Counted from the stretch's first letter, positions 8,918 through 18,123 are shown. The stretch is DNA of 64,000 bases from a bacterium (GCA_017405375.1 JAFRAO010000041.1:1-64000), one strand, 5' to 3'. The notes: generated by a model from the letters alone, not told the origin. Numbers and translations: made by a program.

Positions 8918-9882
8918 TGGAATTCTTAAAACTTGATGATAGCATAAAAATATCGAAAAATATATTAATTATATCTCATGTTAATCCGGACGGAGATACT
9001 TTGGGTTCAATGCTTGCCTTAAAGGAGCTTATATACAAACAATATAAAAGAAAACCTGAAATGATGGTTATTTCAAAGATTCCAAAAGCATATCAATTTT
9101 TAAAAGGTGTAAATGATATTAAGCACCTGTCCCAGTTTGATAATTCAATGATTTACGATATGGTAATTTTGGTTGATGTCGCTGCTTTAGATAGAATTTT
9201 TGATGCAAAAATATTTTATGATAAAGCAAAAATTAAAGTTGTCATAGACCATCACAAAACCAATGATATAAAAGCAAATATTAGAATTGTTGAAAGTTCT
9301 GCAAGTTCAACCGGCGAGGTTCTTTTTAAAGTTGCAGAAAACCACGGTTGGCAGTTTGACGAAAATATTGCAGAAGCAATCTATACTGCAATATTAACTG
9401 ATACCGGCGGATTTAGATTTGATAATACAAAAGAATTAACTCTTAAAATCGCTTCAAAACTTGTAGGAATGGGAGCGAATCCTCAATTAATATATAAAAA
9501 TTGCTATGAACAAAAATCAAAAAATTTCGTTATGTTTCAAGCATATTGCGTAAATAAAGCGGAATATTTTAATAACAATAAAATTGCTAGCATTACTGTT
9601 TACAAAAAAGATATAGAAAAATTTGGCGGTGGCGAAGACTTTACGGAAGGTCTAGTTGAAATGGTACGTTCTATTGAAACAACAGAAGTTGCAATAGTCC
9701 TAAAAGAGATTGATAAAAATTTGTTTAAAATATCTATGCGCAGTAAAAATATTGATGTTGCAGAAATTTGTTCTATATACAACGGCGGAGGGCATAAATA
9801 CGCTGCAGGCTGTGTTATAAAAGGTTCGGCTAAGGATATAATTAAAAAACTAACAAACGAAATTCAAAAACAAGGTATATAA
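8917..9882 (+). CDS. nrnA: DHH-family phosphoesterase, NrnA-like nanoRNase / pAp phosphatase
   Basis: NrnA degrades 2-5 nt RNA oligomers and dephosphorylates 3'-phosphoadenosine 5'-phosphate. The DHH domain shows ISHVNPDGDTLGSM (metal-binding His and Asp), VILVDVA, VIDHHKT and LTDTGGFRF. The C-terminal DHHA1 domain ends with GGGHKYAAGCVIKG, the RNA-binding glycine loop. The length of 321 aa is normal. The start has no Shine-Dalgarno sequence and is probably leaderless. yihY follows with a 1-nt overlap, suggesting translational coupling. Confidence 0.92.
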   Translation: MEFLKLDDSIKISKNILIISHVNPDGDTLGSMLALKELIYKQYKRKPEMMVISKIPKAYQFLKGVNDIKHLSQFDNSMIYDMVILVDVAALDRIFDAKIFYDKAKIKVVIDHHKTNDIKANIRIVESSASSTGEVLFKVAENHGWQFDENIAEAIYTAILTDTGGFRFDNTKELTLKIASKLVGMGANPQLIYKNCYEQKSKNFVMFQAYCVNKAEYFNNNKIASITVYKKDIEKFGGGEDFTEGLVEMVRSIETTEVAIVLKEIDKNLFKISMRSKNIDVAEICSIYNGGGHKYAAGCVIKGSAKDIIKKLTNEIQKQGI

Positions 9883-10733
9883 TGAAAAAAGCGGTTGTAT
9901 ATATAAAAAGGCTAACTAAATCAGTTGTTAATAATGATTTTTTTGGTATGGCTTCAGAAATGAGTTATATGAGCTGTCTTGGAATATTTCCTATGATGCT
10001 TTTTTTGACAGGTGTTTTTGGATGGGCCGGCAAACACGATTTTATGATTCCTGTTTTTAGGTTTATGTCTTCAATCATGCCCGGAGATTCAATGGGGTTA
10101 GTTCAGACAGTTCTTCATGAGGCAATTTTTTATTCAATGGGCGGATTTTGGGGCTTGTTAGGTTTTATTATAGCGTTGTTTTTGACAACAAATACCTTAG
10201 CTATAATTTCAAAAGGTTTAAATAGAGCATACAAAATTAATGAAACACGCTCATTTCTGCATACAAGATTGCTTGCATTTTTAATGGTTTGCGTAAATAC
10301 TGCCGTTCTTTTTCTTGCGATTAACCTTATTATCTTCGGAAAAATATCACTTGGATTTGCGGTGAAATACCTTAATTTAGGTCAAGATGTTGCTTCATTG
10401 TGGTTATTTCTACGTTGGCCTGTTGCATTTTTAGCATTGTATGTTATGGCGTTTTTGCAATATTATATTCTGCCTGATTTAAAAGGTTCGGAATGGTTAA
10501 AATTAAAAAGTACAGTGCCGGGGACATTTTTCTTTTGCACTTGTTGGTTATTTGGGTCTTGGGGATTTTCAATTTATGTAAACAATTTACATACATATAA
10601 TTTTATATATGGAACTATTGGTGCGTTTGCTGTATTGATGGTATGGATGTATTATTCTTCATTACTTATTTTGATAGGTGCAGAAATAAACTCACAAGTA
10701 TATAACAGATTGGAAATTTCAGTTGGGAAGTAA
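9882..10733 (+). CDS. YihY/BrkB family inner-membrane protein
   Basis: A polytopic membrane protein of the YihY/BrkB (UPF0761) family, with about six hydrophobic segments and the conserved features AAEMSYMSCLGIFPM-like N-terminus, FLTTNTLAIISKGLNRAY, WLFGSWGFSIYV and YGTIGAFAVLMVWMYYSSLLILIGAEIN. The family was once called ribonuclease BN, which is now known to be wrong; the function is unsettled. It overlaps nrnA by one base. Confidence 0.9.
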   Translation: MKKAVVYIKRLTKSVVNNDFFGMASEMSYMSCLGIFPMMLFLTGVFGWAGKHDFMIPVFRFMSSIMPGDSMGLVQTVLHEAIFYSMGGFWGLLGFIIALFLTTNTLAIISKGLNRAYKINETRSFLHTRLLAFLMVCVNTAVLFLAINLIIFGKISLGFAVKYLNLGQDVASLWLFLRWPVAFLALYVMAFLQYYILPDLKGSEWLKLKSTVPGTFFFCTCWLFGSWGFSIYVNNLHTYNFIYGTIGAFAVLMVWMYYSSLLILIGAEINSQVYNRLEISVGK

Positions 10734-10738
10734 CTACA

Positions 10739-11338
10739 ATGCATGTTAATTATGATATTATAACAAATCTTGTTAAAGAAAATTCTATGGTTTTAGATTT
10801 AGGAAGCGGTGATGGTACACTGCTAAAACTATTAAAAGCAAAAAAAAATGTAAAGGGAAAAGGTATTGAAATAAACCAAAATAGTGTTATATTAAGTATT
10901 CAAAATGGTGTAAGCACTATTCAGGGAAATATTGATGAAGGCCTTAAACAATTCAACAACCAAGAATATGATTATGCTATTCTAAACAGCACATTACAAT
11001 CTACTGAAAAACCGGATTATGTAATAAAAGAGATGCTTAGAGTCGGCAAAAAAGTTGTAATTTCTTTTCCAAATTTTGGATATTGGAAATTAAGATTTTA
11101 TCTGTTGTTTAAAGGGAAAATGCCAAAGACAAAACGATTACCGTTTGAATGGTACGACACTCCAAATATACATCTTTTAACAATAAACGATTTTTTTGAA
11201 TTTGCAAAGAAAAATAACATAAAAATAATAAAATCTATATATTCAACAAACGGAAAAATTAAAAACAATTTATTCATAAAGATATTTACTTCATTTTTTG
11301 CAGAAGAAGCTATTTTTGTTTTAACTAAAAGTGATTAG
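10739..11338 (+). CDS. metW: MetW-like SAM-dependent methyltransferase
   Basis: A class I methyltransferase-fold protein whose whole length matches MetW: VLDLGSGDGTLLKLL (SAM motif I), GKGIEINQ, a central NSTLQSTEKPDYVIKEMLRVGKKVVISFPNFGYWKLR block, and RLPFEWYDTPNIHLLTINDF. MetW works with the homoserine acyltransferase MetX in methionine synthesis in Proteobacteria, but no metX is in this window. It starts 5 nt after yihY and ends with TAG. Confidence 0.85.
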   Translation: MHVNYDIITNLVKENSMVLDLGSGDGTLLKLLKAKKNVKGKGIEINQNSVILSIQNGVSTIQGNIDEGLKQFNNQEYDYAILNSTLQSTEKPDYVIKEMLRVGKKVVISFPNFGYWKLRFYLLFKGKMPKTKRLPFEWYDTPNIHLLTINDFFEFAKKNNIKIIKSIYSTNGKIKNNLFIKIFTSFFAEEAIFVLTKSD

Positions 11339-11365
11339 CGAATATTGATTTTTTTAGTATAATTA

Positions 11366-11374
11366 TGGTATAAT
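11366..11374 (+). promoter_or_regulatory. Extended -10 promoter upstream of the GGDEF gene
   Basis: TGGTATAAT matches TGnTATAAT exactly. It is followed by about 25 nt of leader that contains AGGAG just before the ATG at 11404. Confidence 0.6.
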
Positions 11375-11403
11375 TATTTCAAACTCGAACGTTAGGAGAA
11401 AAT

Positions 11404-12285
11404 ATGAAAAATATAGTAATCTATACAACAAAGAAAGAATCTGAAATTAAAGAAACGTTAGATAATCTTGATGTTATTGAAGATTCAAATGTAAGAATAG
11501 AAAATGCAAATGATTTAAAAGAATACGAATTATTAAATCCGTCTTTGGTAGTAATTGAAGATGTGCCGAATATAAAAGATGTTTTAATGACAACAAAGTT
11601 TAAAATACCTGTTTTATTTGTGGGTAATGTAATAGAAGATGTTACGGTAAGAGCGTTGAGCTATGATTATATTGAAAAACCTATAAATAAAGATTTACTT
11701 ATCGTAAGAATTAATTCTTTGTTGAAAGTTTATGAACTTGAAGAAAAAGTAAAAGAAGTTTCAACAACTGATGAATTAACAGGTCTACATAACAGAAAAT
11801 ATTTACAAGAACGTTTGGATGCAGAAATTTCAAGAGCTAAACGTTATAAAACTCCATTGTCATGCTTGTTATTTGATATAGACTTCTTTAAAGTTGTTAA
11901 TGACATGTATGGTTACGAATGGGGTGATATTTTGTTAAAACAATTAGCCGGCAAATTAAAACAAGTTATAAGAAAAGAAGATGTATTAACAAGATATGGT
12001 GATGAAGAATTTATTTTGATTTTACCTAATACATCAGAAGATAATGCTTTCTTATTTGGAGAAAGATTCAGACGAGATATTGAAAAAATGGAATTTATTC
12101 CGACAGGCGAAGAAGAAAGACACCCTATTACAATTTCAGGCGGAATTTCTACTTTCCCTTGCATGAAGAATGTTGAAGAGGATGCAAATACAATTATTCG
12201 TTACGCTGAACATGCTTTATACAACGCTAAAAAACGCGGTAAAAATAAAATTATTCAATTCTCTCAAATTAATTTAGAATTTTAA
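11404..12285 (+). CDS. Receiver-like domain plus GGDEF diguanylate cyclase
   Basis: Residues 1 to about 115 have a receiver-like fold; the usual phospho-acceptor Asp position appears to be Glu (LVVIED), while the late Lys-Pro pair (EKPI) is kept. Residues 125-290 form a GGDEF domain: TTDELTGLHNRKY, LLFDIDFFKVVNDMYG (metal-binding Asp) and the active-site loop RYGDEEF, where the usual GGDEF reads GDEEF. An inhibitory I-site R-K-E-D lies five residues before the loop. Such enzymes make cyclic di-GMP. The second Gly-to-Asp change leaves activity uncertain. It is monocistronic with an AGGAG ribosome site and its own terminator. Confidence 0.88.
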   Translation: MKNIVIYTTKKESEIKETLDNLDVIEDSNVRIENANDLKEYELLNPSLVVIEDVPNIKDVLMTTKFKIPVLFVGNVIEDVTVRALSYDYIEKPINKDLLIVRINSLLKVYELEEKVKEVSTTDELTGLHNRKYLQERLDAEISRAKRYKTPLSCLLFDIDFFKVVNDMYGYEWGDILLKQLAGKLKQVIRKEDVLTRYGDEEFILILPNTSEDNAFLFGERFRRDIEKMEFIPTGEEERHPITISGGISTFPCMKNVEEDANTIIRYAEHALYNAKKRGKNKIIQFSQINLEF

Positions 12286-12303
12286 GAAATTTTAATAGAA
12301 TCA

Positions 12304-12337
12304 GAAAAGACGTGCTAAATGCACGTCTTTTCTTTTT
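12304..12337 (+). terminator. Strong rho-independent terminator after the GGDEF gene
   Basis: A 12-bp stem, GAAAAGACGTGC (12304-12315) with GCACGTCTTTTC (12321-12332), has a 5-nt loop and is followed by T-rich sequence. Confidence 0.92.
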
Positions 12338-12408
12338 AATGACATCACACTTAATTGCTGCTTTGAGCTTTACCTTCAATATCCGAGAAAAAAAACATAT
12401 AATTTATA

Positions 12409-14244
12409 TTAGAACTCTTTTTTGAACATTAATTGTGTAGAATAGTCATCACTTTTTAAACCTTTTGTTACATTTATGCTTATATCAGTATTTTTATTTA
12501 TTTTTACGCCTAATGTCGAACTTACGGAAGAAGTTTTGTCAATATTTTCTTCTAATAAACCTAAAGATATATTTTTATTATCATAATCCATTTCTATTGC
12601 ACCGTATAAGTCAATATAATCAGACAATTTCAACATACCCATAACTCCGCCTGAAACACCATAATGTTCTGTTGTTCTTGATTTTAAATAATAACCTTGA
12701 GCATCAATCTTTGCAGAAAAATCACAAGATGGCTGCAAAGTAAGAGCAGTTTTCAAATTTGTTTTAAACCCTGGTATAAAACCTCTATCTTGGTATGTAT
12801 ATTGTAATTTTCCGTAATCGCCAATAGCTCCGCCGCTTATTTCCGCATCAAAATAACCGATTTTACCCAAATGTGTTTTTAATTCAAGCCCTGCTTCTGC
12901 AGAAATTCTCATATCTTTATTGCGTACTTTATCAACCGTTCTTGACCCTATTCCACTTAACTTTAAACCGCCGGATATAATAGTATTTCCATTATTGAAG
13001 AAGTCATGTTCATATCCTAAGTTAAATGAATTTTTCAAAGTTTCAACTTGATATTCATTTTTTTCAGTTTTACCTTTTAATCTGGAAATTCTGCCGTCAG
13101 CATTTGCTTTTACGCGGTTTGATTTCTTTTTGCCGAATTTTTTATCGTATGCAACGCCTGCCATTGCACCATAACTGCCGGATTCCATTAATACGTTTGT
13201 TTCATCTGTTGCTCTTGATGATGCGCCCATATCTATACTTAAATTTGCTTTTGGTATAGCAACGGTATTTTTTATCTCAAAGTTTTTTCTGTTACTTGTG
13301 TTTGCATAATCAGCTTTAATTTCAACTGCATTTTTCTTTTTTGCGTTATCTTTAATGAATGCACTTTCCCTAACGTGATTACCTTTTTCTATATCTTCTC
13401 CGTAACTGGATTCATTTTGAAACATATATTCCGTATATGATTGTCCTTCATCTCCAAGAAGAAATATATATCCGCGTTCACCCGTCAGGTGATTAGATTC
13501 TTTATACAGTTTTTGCGTAGCAGCTTTAATGTTATCTGCTTCTATAATATTACTGTTACCGTAATCTGTACTTACATATTTATTATCTTCCAGTTTGTAT
13601 AGAAGTGTTATATGACCGCCGTAACTGCTTTTTTGCTTATTTGTATATACTTTACTGCTAACTAATACTGCAGGAATACCAATGTCTTTTAAAATATCTT
13701 TTGCCAAACCATGCATTGTCGCACATATTGCACCTTCAACATATTCACCTTTTTCTGCTTTCAAAAATTTTTCCTATGCTTCTTCTCTTGTTTCTGCAAC
13801 AGGCATGTAAGGTACATTATGGTCATACTTAGGACTGAAATTTTTTAATAAATTATCTATTACGCTTCTTACATAATCGTGGTTATCTTTATTATTTTTT
13901 AAATCATTAATCAAATATTCATAAGTTTCTTTTGCGGTATGACCATTTTGTAAATATTCTCTCAATTTATTAAAATTAATTTGTTCATTTTTATCAGTAT
14001 TAGTTTTTTCGCTATTTTCAGTATTAACTGTATTGCTGCTTTCTGTAGGCACAGTTGGTTTCATTGTTATAGTATCTATAGGACGATTGCTTGAATCGTC
14101 AACCAAAGGATTGGTTGCGCCATTTGTTGTTCTTTCAAAAATACTATTAACATTTTCCGTTTTAGTTTTCTTTTTTATTGTAGTATCATCATTAGACTCA
14201 TTCAGATTTACATCAAAACAATTTTCATAATCAATTTTTATCAT
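12409..14244 (-). pseudogene. Cys/His/Asp-domain beta-barrel protein interrupted by an in-frame amber codon
   Basis: The frame from 14244 to 12409 is continuous for 612 codons except for one TAG at 13774-13776. Upstream of it is ..PVAETREEA; downstream it resumes in the same frame with EKFL.. . The intact neighbour (14297-16051) has PVADTKEEALEKFL at that point, so the TAG replaces one Leu codon. The downstream part keeps the putative triad Cys174, His211 and Asp227, with the same spacing (37 and 16) as the neighbour. It also keeps a long beta-rich C-terminus ending in Phe, as outer-membrane barrels do. TAGGAAAAA followed by TTG at 13762-13764 could allow re-initiation, giving two chains. No Sec signal peptide is visible. 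AAGGAG precedes the ATG at 14244. Confidence 0.8.
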
Positions 14245-14296
14245 AATTAACTCCTTATACCATAGACATTACATCATTTTTCATACAATTTTCATT

Positions 14297-16051
14297 TTAA
14301 AAAGTTTTTCTTAAATAAACACCTGCTGAACTTTCTTTTGATTTAATATCTTGAGTAAAATTTATTCCAAAATCTAAATTCTTTTTAATTTGCGTACCGA
14401 GAAAAATATTGTAGAATAAATTTTTATCTATTGATTCTTCAAACAATCCGACATCAATATCTTTGTTATTTTTATTTATATTAAATCCGCCATATAGTTG
14501 TACATTATCTGATACTTTGTATAAACCTTGTATTCCGCCGGATAATCCATAATGTTCTGTAGAATTAGTTCTTAAATAATATCCTTGAGCATACATTTCT
14601 GTCATAATTTTTTTAGATGGAGCCAAAGTTAATGCTAAATCAATATTTGATTTAAAACCGGGAGTTACACCAATATCTTGGTACGTATAATTTAATTTAT
14701 TAAAATCACCTACTACTCCTGCACTTAACTCTGTATGCAATTTCATTTTTTTATTTAATATTTTGTCAAACGATGCACCGAATTCAGCAGATGCTCTAAA
14801 ATCGCCATGTCCTGCAATTAGGTCAGGGTGTCCTGAACCGACTAATGATGCTTTTGCAGCCAATGACATTCCAAAATTTCTATTATTAATCACATTATCT
14901 TCAAAACCTGCATTTATACCGCCTTTTAGGATGAGAGTATCATAATCATTATTTTTAGTTTTACCTGATATATTTGCAAGTCTTAAATCAGAATTAAGTT
15001 TTAGTTTTTTAGTCCCTTTTCTATTTAATTTTTTGTTATGAGCAATAGAAACTTTAGCGCCATAACTTTTTGATTCGAGCATTGTACTTGTTTCATCGCT
15101 TTGTTTACGTGCAACACCTATATCAATACTTGTATTTTTTTTAGGTAAAGCAATCGAAACTTGAGCTTCTGCATTTCGAGTATTTGTTTTGCCCGCATAA
15201 TCAGCATTGATTTCAAATGAATTATTTTTCCTTACATTTTTACCCATAAATGCGTTTTCTCTTATATGACTGCTTTTTTCAATATCATTTCCATAAACAG
15301 ATTCATTTTGAAACAGATATTCACTATATGTTTCTCCATCTTTTCCGCTAATGGAAAAATATCCTTTTTCTCCGCTTAAACGTCCGGATTCTTTATATAT
15401 TTGTCTTACAGCATCTCTTATATTATTTGCTTCAACAATTGTACTTGTTCCATAATCGTTACTAATATATTGATTTTTACTAATTTGATACAAAAGAGTT
15501 GCATGTCCGCCATAGCGTTCTTTGTTCTCTCCACCGTATGCTTTACTTGAAACTATTACTGCAGGAATACCGGCATCATTAAGTGCATCTTTAACTAACC
15601 CATGAATTGTTGAGCAAATTGCGGCTTCAACAGGTTTGCTATATGTTGAATTTAAGAACTTTTCTAATGCTTCTTCTTTTGTATCTGCAACAGGTTTATG
15701 CGGTTTATTATAATCATACATTGTAGAAAATGCTGATAAAATACTATCCACAGAAGATTGAACATATCCAGGATTATTTCTGTTAGTCTTTAAATTATCA
15801 ACAAGATAATTATACGTTTCACGCGCATTATGCCCATCTTTTAAATAGGCTTTCAAATCCAAATAAGAATTGACCTTACTACTATTTTTAAAAGACCAAT
15901 AGTTTTCATTTGTCTTTTGCGTTTCATCAATACCGGATTGAAAGATACTATTTAAAGAATGGTTATCTTTAAATTTCGACTCATCATTAATCAAATCGTT
16001 ACCAAAAGAGCACTTTTCAGCGCCATTAATACATACTTCAATTTTAGCCAT
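14297..16051 (-). CDS. Putative cysteine peptidase/transglutaminase-like domain fused to a C-terminal beta-barrel
   Basis: The domains are a variable N-terminus (1-60); a helical segment (about 65-130) beginning LDLKAYLKDGHNARETYNYL; a globular domain with AAICSTIHGL (Cys146), GGHATLLYQ (His183) and ISNDYG (Asp199); then from about 280 an amphipathic beta-rich region with many aromatic strand ends, closing with LRKTF. The order Cys-His-Asp and the spacing fit a transglutaminase or papain-like fold. The terminal Phe and alternating pattern fit an outer-membrane barrel. No signal peptide is seen, which is odd for such a barrel. ATG at 16051 is chosen over a GTG at 16060 because AAGG lies about 10 nt upstream. 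Function unknown; the enzyme call is inference. Confidence 0.7.
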   Translation of the reverse strand: MAKIEVCINGAEKCSFGNDLINDESKFKDNHSLNSIFQSGIDETQKTNENYWSFKNSSKVNSYLDLKAYLKDGHNARETYNYLVDNLKTNRNNPGYVQSSVDSILSAFSTMYDYNKPHKPVADTKEEALEKFLNSTYSKPVEAAICSTIHGLVKDALNDAGIPAVIVSSKAYGGENKERYGGHATLLYQISKNQYISNDYGTSTIVEANNIRDAVRQIYKESGRLSGEKGYFSISGKDGETYSEYLFQNESVYGNDIEKSSHIRENAFMGKNVRKNNSFEINADYAGKTNTRNAEAQVSIALPKKNTSIDIGVARKQSDETSTMLESKSYGAKVSIAHNKKLNRKGTKKLKLNSDLRLANISGKTKNNDYDTLILKGGINAGFEDNVINNRNFGMSLAAKASLVGSGHPDLIAGHGDFRASAEFGASFDKILNKKMKLHTELSAGVVGDFNKLNYTYQDIGVTPGFKSNIDLALTLAPSKKIMTEMYAQGYYLRTNSTEHYGLSGGIQGLYKVSDNVQLYGGFNINKNNKDIDVGLFEESIDKNLFYNIFLGTQIKKNLDFGINFTQDIKSKESSAGVYLRKTF

Positions 16052-16230
16052 AGAACACACACCTTATAATTTAGAAAACACTTGTGAATACATTTTTCGG
16101 TGAACAAAGAAAAAACTTTAGACTTTTTTGATTTTTTGTTACAAAAGTTAATAAAGATTCCAAAATTCTTAGGAGTATCAATAATTAGCAATTAATGTTT
16201 TTGTCGTTTTATATATAAAATTTCATAAAC

Positions 16231-16268
16231 AAAAGAACTCTCCAAACAAATTGGAGAGTTCTTTGTTT
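16231..16268 (-). terminator. Terminator of the prepilin gene at 16292-17065
   Basis: A 14-bp perfect stem, AAAGAACTCTCCAA with TTGGAGAGTTCTTT, has a 5-nt loop and lies directly downstream of the minus-strand prepilin. Confidence 0.9.
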
Positions 16269-16291
16269 TTAAAATATCTAAATGAGTTCAA

Positions 16292-17065
16292 CTATTTTGT
16301 ACAAGCTGTACGGCCTTTTGCCCAATCTAAACCACCACTTTTAGTGCATGAAGCATAATTAGTATTTAAATAATCTTCATTACCGTTAGTTATAACCCAA
16401 CCTGTACAACCTATTTTTGTGGCAGCTCCTATACAGTTTGTACTACTTCCTGTTGCATCAATATTCGTATCACCCTCTAATCCAACAGGAGTTATTCTGT
16501 CTGTTGTCACATAAAATGCGAATACGTCTTTTCCCCATTCATTTTTACTTTTATCTTTACCATCAACATCCACATACACCATACCACATACATTTGTATT
16601 ACCAGGAACACCGCTTACAGCAGAGTCAGGTGGACATTTCGCACCTAAATTAAATGATACTGATGTACCATCAGTTAAAACAAATCCGGGATATTTATTT
16701 ATCGTATTACTTTCTGCTGTTCCTGTTGTACTATATGCTGTTACTGTATTTGCACTACAATCATTCGCAGTGCCAACAGCATCCGCACATGTACTTGAAG
16801 TTTTCATATATGATGCCATTTTAGTTGCAACATTTTCGGACAAATTTGTTTCCAAAGTGCCATATATTTCATCCAAAGGACCCATATCAGCCATCATACG
16901 GTCAAATGCATCAGTCAATACTGAGTATGATTTTTTCAATCTTGTAACTTTTTCCTTGCTGCCTGCTTCACTATTCAATGTCGGAATTGTCAATGCGGCA
17001 ACCACACCAAGAATACCTATTACAATAAGAACTTCTGCCAAAGTGAATGCTAAAATTTTTTTCAT
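16292..17065 (-). CDS. Prepilin-like protein (type IV pilin / pseudopilin family)
   Basis: A canonical short leader MKKILA is followed by FTLAEVLIVIGILGVVAALTIPT, with Glu5 and cleavage expected after Ala6. The soluble part has cysteine pairs and the segment GMVYVDVDGKDKSKNEWGKDVFAFYVT, also found in the longer-leader prepilin at 69-1019. The C-terminus has GCTGWVITNGNEDYLNTNYASC. The length of 257 aa suits a major or minor pilin or a type II secretion-like pseudopilin. It stands alone with its own terminator. AGAGAGG lies upstream of the ATG. The neighbouring Cys/His/Asp proteins are separate units. Confidence 0.88.
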   Translation of the reverse strand: MKKILAFTLAEVLIVIGILGVVAALTIPTLNSEAGSKEKVTRLKKSYSVLTDAFDRMMADMGPLDEIYGTLETNLSENVATKMASYMKTSSTCADAVGTANDCSANTVTAYSTTGTAESNTINKYPGFVLTDGTSVSFNLGAKCPPDSAVSGVPGNTNVCGMVYVDVDGKDKSKNEWGKDVFAFYVTTDRITPVGLEGDTNIDATGSSTNCIGAATKIGCTGWVITNGNEDYLNTNYASCTKSGGLDWAKGRTACTK

Positions 17066-17235
17066 CTTTTATATACCTCTCTTTTTTTATATATTCTATG
17101 TACTATACACCTCGCTCTATTATATAATTTATTTCTAATCTTGTCAATAGAAAAAATTTTTAATTTAAACAAACATGGAAAGCAGAAATTTAATAGCTAT
17201 AGTGAAAAATTAAAATAAAAAGCAAGTTATTAAAA

Positions 17236-17451
17236 CTATGTCCCTCTCAAAAGTTCTGTAATATCAACTTCCAGAGCGTTAGCAATATCAAGCAAAGTTA
17301 AAATTGTTGGTACTTGCTCGGCACGTTCAATTAAACTAATAGTTTGTGATGATAAATTGGCTCTTTCTGCTAATCCTTCTTGAGAATAGTTTTTTCTATT
17401 TCTCTCTGCTCGCAAATTATTTGCTATATGTCTAAGTCTGTTGTCTTTCAT
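17236..17451 (-). CDS. XRE-family HTH regulator, copy A
   Basis: A 71-aa protein made of one lambda-repressor-like helix-turn-helix domain: LRHIANNLRAERNRKNYSQEGLAERANLSSQTISLIERAEQVPTILTLLDIANALEVDITELL. It has no ligand or oligomerisation domain. It is a near copy of the adjacent gene at 17478-17693. Single-domain XRE proteins act as repressors of mobile elements or as antitoxins; neither partner is proven here. Confidence 0.85.
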   Translation of the reverse strand: MKDNRLRHIANNLRAERNRKNYSQEGLAERANLSSQTISLIERAEQVPTILTLLDIANALEVDITELLRGT

Positions 17452-17477
17452 TATTACCCAGTATATTATAAGTATAT

Positions 17478-17693
17478 TTATATGCCTTTTAGTAATTCAT
17501 TAATATCAATTTCAAGAGCATTCGCAATATCAAGCAAAGTCAAAATAGTGGGCGCTTGCTCAGCACGCTCTATTAAACCAATGGTCTGTGAAGATAAATT
17601 AGCTCTTTCTGCCAATCCCTCTTGCGAATAATTTTTTCTATTTCTTTCTGCTCGCAAATTATTTGCTATATGTCTAAGTCTATCATCTCTCAT
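17478..17693 (-). CDS. XRE-family HTH regulator, copy B
   Basis: A 71-aa single-domain helix-turn-helix protein, nearly identical to copy A, with changes mostly at conservative positions (KDN/RDD at the start, ITELLRGT/INELLKGI at the end). The ATG at 17693 matches the start of copy A; an upstream TTG at 17717 would add eight residues and is less likely. It is divergent from the HAD gene at 17794, so it may control the shared 100-nt promoter region. Confidence 0.85.
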   Translation of the reverse strand: MRDDRLRHIANNLRAERNRKNYSQEGLAERANLSSQTIGLIERAEQAPTILTLLDIANALEIDINELLKGI

Positions 17694-17793
17694 AATTACA
17701 TTATATTTATTTGACAAAATATTATCCAGTTGATAAAATATACATATAAATAAGATTAATATACAAAATATTTATTATACTTATGGAAAAGAT

Positions 17794-18123
17794 ATGAAAA
17801 AGACTATTTATATCGACCTTGATGGGGTTTTGAATAATTATACAGGTAATTTTGACATAAATTATATACCTCAAATTAAAGACGGCGCAAAGGAATTTTT
17901 GCAAAAACTTTCTGAAAATTTTATTATAAAACTTTATACGACAAGAAATAAAATTTTAGCATCAAAGTGGCTTATTGATAATAATTTAGATAGTCTTATC
18001 GATGATGTAACAAGCGAAAAAGGTTTGTGTTTTCTATATATAGACGACAGATGCCTGAATTTTAACGGCGATTATGCAAAAATGCTGAATGATATTAATA
18101 ATTTTAAACCATGGTACAGATAA
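17794..18123 (+). CDS. Small HAD-superfamily hydrolase-like protein
   Basis: A 109-aa protein beginning MKKTIYIDLDGVLNNY, the HAD motif I (DxDGV). LYTTRN provides the motif II Thr, and YIDDRCLNF the motif IV acidic pair. Proteins of this compact type act on small phosphorylated substrates such as nucleotides; the substrate is unknown. GGAAAAG precedes the ATG. It is divergent from the tandem XRE genes, which could regulate it. Confidence 0.75.
   Translation: MKKTIYIDLDGVLNNYTGNFDINYIPQIKDGAKEFLQKLSENFIIKLYTTRNKILASKWLIDNNLDSLIDDVTSEKGLCFLYIDDRCLNFNGDYAKMLNDINNFKPWYR

Noticed and set aside
12409-14244. TAG reassigned to an amino acid in this genome
   Set aside because: metW, rlmH and the DUF4422 gene end in TAG at their expected C-termini, so the code is standard and the TAG at 13774 is local.
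17722-17904. 60-aa minus-strand frame near the XRE genes
   Set aside because: It runs antisense into the HAD gene, lacks a ribosome site, and gives only a hydrophobic AT-driven translation.
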